A stretch of DNA of 64,000 bases from assembly GCF_039939195.1 (NCBI RefSeq), contig NZ_JBDUUH010000003.1:248001-312000 (forward strand), read 5' to 3'. Below are positions 59,644 through 64,000 of this stretch, piece after piece. The translations under genes and the position numbers were made by a program. The stretch's first letter is position 1, and each line of letters begins with the position of its first letter. Under the pieces are notes generated by a model. That model made no database searches and was not told where the DNA came from. It worked only from the letters and a program-made list of their open reading frames with translations. The DNA is from Foliimonas ilicis (GTDB lineage: Bacteria > Pseudomonadota > Alphaproteobacteria > Rhizobiales > Rhizobiaceae).

Positions 59644-60648
59644 TTATTCGCCGCGCAGCGTGGCAAGCTGGCCCTGGACCATGTCCAGCGCTTCCTTGCC
59701 GATCGATGCAGTATTGGCTTCGTAGACGGGGATCACCGCTTCGCGCAGACGTGCCATTTCGTCTTCGGAAAGTTCGCCGGCCGTCATACCGCCTTCAGTC
59801 AAAACGGTGAGTGCTTCGATGGCCGCCTCGCGGCTACGCTCGACCTGCGCTGCGCGTCCTTCGTCAGCACATGTCTGCAAAAGCTCCTGCTCCTGCGGCG
59901 TGTAGCTGTCCCATACCGTCTTGGAGAACATTACCGGGGTCGGCGAATAGGCGTGACGCGTCAGCGTCAGATATTTCTGGACCTCGTAGAATTTCGAAGC
60001 CTCGATGAGCGTCAGCGGATTTTCCTGACCATCGACCGCACCTGTTTCCAGCGCCGTGAACACTTCGCCAAACGCCATCGGGACCGGGTTTGCACCCAGG
60101 CGACGGAACGTGTCGAGGAAGATGTTGTTCTGCATGACACGGAAGTTCAGGCCTTTGAAGTCTTCCATTTTCTCGATGGCATGCTTCGAATTCGTCGAAT
60201 TGCGGAAGCCGTTTTCCCACATCGAAAGAAGGACAAGGCCGTGTGCAGGCATCTTTTCTGCGAGATAGTCGTAAAACGGGCCGGTCATGACCGCATCGAC
60301 TTCTTCATCCGACCCGAACAGGAAAGGCAGGCCGAAAACATTCATCGCAGGCTCGATGCCGCCAAGCGCATCGGCTCCAGCTATGACCATCTCGATCGAG
60401 CCGGAACGCACGGATTGCGTCGCGTCCAGATCGTCGCCCAGCGCGCCGGAATAGAAGCCGCGCAGCTTGATATTGTTGTCCGAACCGGCCTGCAGGCAGG
60501 CCGACATTGCATCTACGCCAGCCGAAACCGGATGGTCTTTCGATGCACCATTGGACACTTTGATGGTGCGGCTGTTGAACTCGGCGGAAGCGGTGCCGGT
60601 GAACATGGAAGCAGCAAGCAATGCGGCTGCGAAGGTTTTGAGTTTCAT
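59644..60648 (-). CDS. TRAP transporter substrate-binding protein (DctP)
   Basis: A 334-residue periplasmic DctP-family protein. Signal peptide is about residues 1-22 (MKLKTFAAALLAASMFTGTA, then SA), mature start EFNSRTIKVSNGASKDHPV. MEDFKGLNFRVMQN contains the conserved arginine that binds the carboxylate of the ligand. GGAGG precedes ATG 60648. It captures an organic acid for the DctQ-DctM membrane proteins encoded just upstream. A hairpin with a T run precedes its ribosome-binding site. Confidence 0.92.
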   Translation of the reverse strand: MKLKTFAAALLAASMFTGTASAEFNSRTIKVSNGASKDHPVSAGVDAMSACLQAGSDNNIKLRGFYSGALGDDLDATQSVRSGSIEMVIAGADALGGIEPAMNVFGLPFLFGSDEEVDAVMTGPFYDYLAEKMPAHGLVLLSMWENGFRNSTNSKHAIEKMEDFKGLNFRVMQNNIFLDTFRRLGANPVPMAFGEVFTALETGAVDGQENPLTLIEASKFYEVQKYLTLTRHAYSPTPVMFSKTVWDSYTPQEQELLQTCADEGRAAQVERSREAAIEALTVLTEGGMTAGELSEDEMARLREAVIPVYEANTASIGKEALDMVQGQLATLRGE

Positions 60649-60660
60649 TGAGTTTCCTCC

Positions 60661-60694
60661 AAAAAAAATTAAACGGGGGCGAGACGCCGCGTCC
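60661..60694 (-). terminator. Hairpin plus T run between dctM-like and dctP-like genes
   Basis: On the minus strand GGGGAC near 60694 can pair with a GTC-GCCCC stretch near 60677 (with a bulge), followed by TTTAATTTTTTTT down to 60661. It lies between the DctM stop and the DctP ribosome-binding site and could act as an attenuator or partial terminator. Confidence 0.4.
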
Positions 60695-60703
60695 CCAATC
60701 GGC

Positions 60704-61981
60704 TCAGCGCAGATATTCCAGCGGGACGAGAACAAGCTGCGGAAACAGGACAAGCAGGAACAGCACGACAATCTGCGCGGCGATGAAGGGGAGAGACCCC
60801 TTGATCACCTTGTGCAGCGGTATTCGCGCCACCCCGCTCGCCACGCTCATGACGATACCTACCGGCGGAGTGACGAGGCCGATTGCGGTATTGATGACGA
60901 ACAGCACGCCGAAATAGACCGGATCGATGCCCGCGGCCGTCACGACCGGCAAAAGAACCGGAGCGAGGATCAGGATCGTCGGCCCCATGTCGAGCGCCAT
61001 GCCGATCACCAGAATAATCAGCATAATGACGATGAGGAGTATCGTCGGATTGCCGGCCAGCGGTTCGACCATATCCATGACCACGCCGGAAAGGTCGGCG
61101 ATCGAGATGAACCATGCGGTTGTGAGAGCCGCTGCTGCGAGCATCATGACGACTGCCGTCGTGACCGCCGCATTGCGCAGAACGCCGAACATGTGACTGA
61201 ATTTCAGTTCGCGGTGAATGACCGTACCGACGAAGATCGCATAGACGGCAGCGACAACTGCGGCTTCCGTCGGCGTAACGATGCCGAAACGGATGCCGCC
61301 CAGGATGATGACGGGCATGCCAAGCGACCAGCCTGCGGCACCGAATGCCTGAAGACGCACTTTCCAATCCTGCCGTTCCATCGTCTGGACATTGTCGGTC
61401 CGTGAGACGATTGCCCAGGCGATGGCCAGGCCGACACCCATCATCAATCCCGGCACGATGCCCGCGAGGAAAAGCTGGGTAATGGAAATGTTCGTCGCAA
61501 CGCCGAAGATGATGTAGGCGATGGAAGGCGGCATGATCGGCGCGATGGTGCCACCAGTTGCCATCAGGCCGACGGAGCGACCCTCGTCATAGCCGGCTGC
61601 GCGCATCATCGGCAAAAGCATGGCGATGAGTGCTGCCGTGTCGGCGGCTGCCGAACCGGAAAGGCTGGCCATGATGACGGCTGCGAAGATCGCGACGAAG
61701 CCGAGACCGCCGCGCCTGTGTCCGAGGAAGGCCATGGCGAAGGCGATGATGCGCTTCGACATGCCGCCTGCATTCATCAATTCGCCTGCCAGAAGAAAGA
61801 ACGGGATTGCAAGTAGCGGAAAGCTGTTTGCGCCGACGACCATGCGCTGCGCGATGATCTGCGGATCGAACATGTCGAGATAGATGCCCATGGTGAGCGC
61901 ACAGAGTATGAGCGCGAAGGCGACAGGCACGCCGACGATCAGCGCGCCACCAAGCGTGCCGACGAAAATTGCGAGGGTCAT
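60704..61981 (-). CDS. TRAP transporter large permease (DctM)
   Basis: A 425-residue membrane protein with about 12 hydrophobic segments, beginning MTLAIFVGTLGGALIVGVPV. FFLLAGELMNAGGMSKRII and GLVTPPVGIVMSVASGVA are typical DctM motifs. It is the ion-coupled translocation subunit. ATG 61981 overlaps the DctQ stop by 4 bases. The transported compound is likely a carboxylate that is oxidised and cleaved by the downstream FAD and aldolase enzymes. Confidence 0.93.
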   Translation of the reverse strand: MTLAIFVGTLGGALIVGVPVAFALILCALTMGIYLDMFDPQIIAQRMVVGANSFPLLAIPFFLLAGELMNAGGMSKRIIAFAMAFLGHRRGGLGFVAIFAAVIMASLSGSAAADTAALIAMLLPMMRAAGYDEGRSVGLMATGGTIAPIMPPSIAYIIFGVATNISITQLFLAGIVPGLMMGVGLAIAWAIVSRTDNVQTMERQDWKVRLQAFGAAGWSLGMPVIILGGIRFGIVTPTEAAVVAAVYAIFVGTVIHRELKFSHMFGVLRNAAVTTAVVMMLAAAALTTAWFISIADLSGVVMDMVEPLAGNPTILLIVIMLIILVIGMALDMGPTILILAPVLLPVVTAAGIDPVYFGVLFVINTAIGLVTPPVGIVMSVASGVARIPLHKVIKGSLPFIAAQIVVLFLLVLFPQLVLVPLEYLR

Positions 61982-62493
61982 ACCGTGATTTCCTCTTCCA
62001 CCGGACGCGGGGCTTCATAAGGATCGTAAGTGCCGCGAACAGCGCCGATCATCCGGAGAATGCTGATTGTGCCGATGCATATTGCAGTCGGGATGACGAT
62101 GCCGAACACCCAGATCATCGACATGCCGGTGACAGGCGCGCGGTTTGTCGAGGTGATGCCGGATTGCTGCCAGGCACCCGAAAGGAGCAGCCAGCATGCG
62201 TAAAGGATCAGTCCGTTGGCGACGAACAGCAGCACCCGGCGTATCGATGGGCGCACCGAGGCAACGACCAGATCAAAGCCCATATGCTGGTGGTTCCGCA
62301 TGGCGACGATTGCGCCGATGAAGATGAGCCAGACGAAGAAGAAGCGTGAAAGCTCTTCCGAAATGTCGATACCGGAACTGAACAGATAGCGCAGGACGAC
62401 ATTGCCGAAGACCATCGCCGTCATGCCGGCCAGCAGCAGAACGAGCACAAGCTCCAGAAATTTGAAAAACAGGTCGATCGTTTTCTCGATCAT
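61978..62493 (-). CDS. TRAP transporter small permease (DctQ)
   Basis: A 171-residue membrane protein with four predicted helices and the conserved EELSRFFFVWLIFIGAIVAM near residue 40 and HMGFDLV in the loop after it. It pairs with DctM. ATG 62493 overlaps the SDR stop by 4 bases, so the SDR, DctQ and DctM are translationally coupled. Confidence 0.92.
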   Translation of the reverse strand: MIEKTIDLFFKFLELVLVLLLAGMTAMVFGNVVLRYLFSSGIDISEELSRFFFVWLIFIGAIVAMRNHQHMGFDLVVASVRPSIRRVLLFVANGLILYACWLLLSGAWQQSGITSTNRAPVTGMSMIWVFGIVIPTAICIGTISILRMIGAVRGTYDPYEAPRPVEEEITV

Positions 62494-63218
62494 TTCCTTC
62501 CTCCCGAAACGGTAATCACTTCCCCGGTGGTGTAAGGCGCGGAAAACAGCAGCCAGATGACGGCTTCCGCGACTTCATCAGCCGTTCCGAGGCGGCGAAG
62601 GGGTATGCTTGCGACACGGCTTTCCATTTCCGAACGGTCGGCGAAAACGTCTTTTTGAATGTCCGTATCGATGATGCCGGGGGCCAGAGCATTGACCCGG
62701 ATCGCCGGTGCCAACTCACGCGCCATGGCAAGCGTCAGCGATTGAATCGCGCCCTTGCTGGCAGCGTAGGCGGCGTTCCCGGCAGCCCCGCCATTGTTGG
62801 CGGCAATCGACGACAGGTTGACGATGGCAGCCTTCGGGTGGTCGGCACGCCGGTTGAGAAAGGCGCTGGAAACGACGAAGGCGCTGCGCACATTGACCGC
62901 GAGCACGCGGTCGATTTCGGCAGGATCAATCGCGTCGAGCGCCATGCGGCGGCCAATGATTCCCGCATTGTTGACTAGATGCGTCGGCACCCAGCCTGAT
63001 TCTGCGAGATCTGCCGCGGCGCGATCTACCGCTGCCGAGTCCGAAACATCCACTTTTGCAGTGATTGCCTGGTCGCCAAATTTCGTCTGCGCTGTTTCGA
63101 GACGGGCTTCATCCAAATCCCAAAGCACGACGCGTGCGCCGCCTGCCACTGCCGCATCGGCAATAGCGCGGCCGATACCGGCTGCACCGCCGGTTATCAA
63201 AACGACTGCGTCTTTCAT
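62490..63218 (-). CDS. Short-chain dehydrogenase/reductase of the TRAP operon
   Basis: A 242-residue classical SDR. TGGAAGIGRA (residues 9-18), NNAG, the Ser in NLSSIAANN and YAASK as YxxxK; the end TTGEVITVSGGRK is typical of 3-oxoacyl or sugar-acid dehydrogenases. ATG 63218 overlaps the upstream PEP-mutase-family gene by 4 bases. Probably acts on a hydroxy acid imported by the adjacent TRAP system. Substrate unknown. Confidence 0.92.
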   Translation of the reverse strand: MKDAVVLITGGAAGIGRAIADAAVAGGARVVLWDLDEARLETAQTKFGDQAITAKVDVSDSAAVDRAAADLAESGWVPTHLVNNAGIIGRRMALDAIDPAEIDRVLAVNVRSAFVVSSAFLNRRADHPKAAIVNLSSIAANNGGAAGNAAYAASKGAIQSLTLAMARELAPAIRVNALAPGIIDTDIQKDVFADRSEMESRVASIPLRRLGTADEVAEAVIWLLFSAPYTTGEVITVSGGRK

Positions 63219-64000
63219 CGACCGAATTTCTCGTCCAGATTCTGATGAAACCGCAGATCGACGATGTCGCAGAAATCCGCATAGCTATGCTTGGCAGGCC
63301 CACCCTCTGGCGCGCCCGTGTCGCGCAGATTGGCCAGCGCATCGGCCATAGCGCGCGTGGCGCTGAGTAGCGTGGTCAGCGCGTAGAAGACGACGGTGAA
63401 GCCCATTTCCTGAAGGTCCGAAGCCTTCAGCGCGACAGTCTCATTACCGTCCACGATGGACACGACCTTAGGTCCGGTCACAGCTTTTGCGACGGCCTCG
63501 ACTTCGGAAATCTTCTTGATGCCGTCGACGAAAACCAGATCGACGCCCGCGTCCTGATAATATTTCGCGCGGGTAATTGCTTCGTCTGCACCCATGGCTT
63601 GCAGTGCGTCCGTACGGCCGATCACGACCAGATCGTCATTGCCGCGCGCTTCCAGCGCCACTTTCAGCCGCAAGAACGCTTCATCGCGCTCCATCAGCTT
63701 CACGCCAGCCATCTGGCCGCATCTCTTCGGCGCGACCTGGTCCTCGAGATGGATCGCGGCAACGCCCGCCTGGATATATTCGCGAACGGTGCGGTGAATG
63801 TTCGATGGACCGCCATAGCCGGTGTCGGCATCGGCAATGACGGGGATCGAGACGGCACGCGTCATGTTGCGTGCATGCTCGGTCATCTCGGTCTGGGTAA
63901 GGAGGCCGATATCGGGTGTGCCGAGCCGTGCTGCCGTTGCGCCAAAGCCGGTCATGTAGACGGCCTCGAAGCCTGCCTGCTCGACAAGCCGCGCGCTCAA
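63215..64000 (-). CDS. Isocitrate lyase/PEP mutase superfamily enzyme, N-terminus outside the window
   Basis: The frame remains open to the window edge; 261 residues are visible, starting SARLVEQAGFEAVYMTGFG, and the family normally has 20-30 residues before this. Metal-binding DADTGYGG and HLEDQVAPKRCGQ are present. The usual KRCGH/KKCGH active-site motif reads KRCGQ. Relatives include oxaloacetate decarboxylase, 2,3-dimethylmalate lyase, 2-methylisocitrate lyase and phosphonopyruvate hydrolase. As the most upstream visible gene of the TRAP operon it may cleave a hydroxy diacid. Exact activity uncertain, especially given the His-to-Gln change. Confidence 0.85.
   Translation of the reverse strand: MSARLVEQAGFEAVYMTGFGATAARLGTPDIGLLTQTEMTEHARNMTRAVSIPVIADADTGYGGPSNIHRTVREYIQAGVAAIHLEDQVAPKRCGQMAGVKLMERDEAFLRLKVALEARGNDDLVVIGRTDALQAMGADEAITRAKYYQDAGVDLVFVDGIKKISEVEAVAKAVTGPKVVSIVDGNETVALKASDLQEMGFTVVFYALTTLLSATRAMADALANLRDTGAPEGGPAKHSYADFCDIVDLRFHQNLDEKFGR

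Noticed and set aside
59110..60651. Long open frame on the plus strand (513 codons)
   Set aside because: It is antisense to the FAD dehydrogenase and DctP genes, which have full family motifs, and its translation shows no recognisable domain.
1..64000. Search for tRNA, rRNA, CRISPR arrays, insertion sequences, integrases and attachment sites
   Set aside because: None seen by eye: no tRNA-like cloverleaf, no regularly spaced repeats, no transposase or integrase motifs, and no terminal inverted repeats beside a mobile gene.

Overview
This window is an accessory catabolic region from an alphaproteobacterium, most likely Hyphomicrobiales (Rhizobiales) and plausibly the Brucella/Ochrobactrum group. 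The reasons are moderately high GC (judged by eye), dense operons with 4-base stop/start overlaps, many high-affinity sugar, peptide and C4-dicarboxylate-type importers, and families common there (MHS/MFS, split PxpABC, fused DppD-DppF ATPase, TIGR01459-like HAD-IIA). I see no tRNA, rRNA, insertion sequence, phage gene or CRISPR array. Apart from the two genes cut by the window edges, every gene looks intact.

Layout. (1) 1-9636: a truncated flavin monooxygenase, a Rid-family protein, DUF1028, a PuuC-like aldehyde dehydrogenase, LysR, an ArgE-type M20 hydrolase, a large trimethylamine-dehydrogenase-like flavoprotein, a DMT exporter and a secreted HEXXH protein (DUF922). This looks like catabolism of an amine or N-methylated compound. 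(2) 9638-18368: an acyl-CoA block of acetoacetyl-CoA synthetase, a thiolase-fold protein without thiolase catalytic residues, DUF35, MaoC and an MFS transporter, divergent from a TetR regulator, a canonical acetyl-CoA acetyltransferase and an MHS transporter. Two near-identical 18-bp operators sit before the two arms and a third, weaker match lies at 19316. (3) 18487-28902: a GntR-controlled sugar operon (two SDRs, class II aldolase, ABC importer, PfkB kinase, aldehyde dehydrogenase). (4) 29026-41138: 5-oxoprolinase PxpABC, TauE/SafE exporter, fused peptide-ABC ATPase, cytoplasmic gamma-glutamyltransferase, NagB, ROK regulator and, divergently, the peptide-ABC binding protein and permeases. 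Together these could import and hydrolyse gamma-glutamyl or amino-sugar peptides. (5) 41298-45274: a 45-residue membrane protein, an inositol-monophosphatase-like enzyme, a ROK sugar kinase and a CocE/NonD hydrolase. (6) 45340-55423: two divergent arms around a DeoR regulator. One has class II aldolase, FGGY kinase and HAD phosphatase. The other has FGGY kinase, a ribose-type ABC importer and a ketose 3-epimerase. (7) 55425-64000: an operon read leftward with a PEP-mutase/isocitrate-lyase family enzyme, SDR, TRAP transporter, FAD-linked 2-hydroxyacid dehydrogenase, HpcH/HpaI aldolase and a two-domain QuiC-like dehydroshikimate dehydratase.

The most notable signals are the shared TetR-type operators, a composite TetR/GntR promoter region at 19316-19392, the thiolase-fold protein that has lost Cys, His and Cys, the peptide transporter split around GGT/NagB/ROK next to 5-oxoprolinase, and a small membrane protein gene beside a perfect 14-bp hairpin. 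Substrates are inferred from family membership and gene context only.
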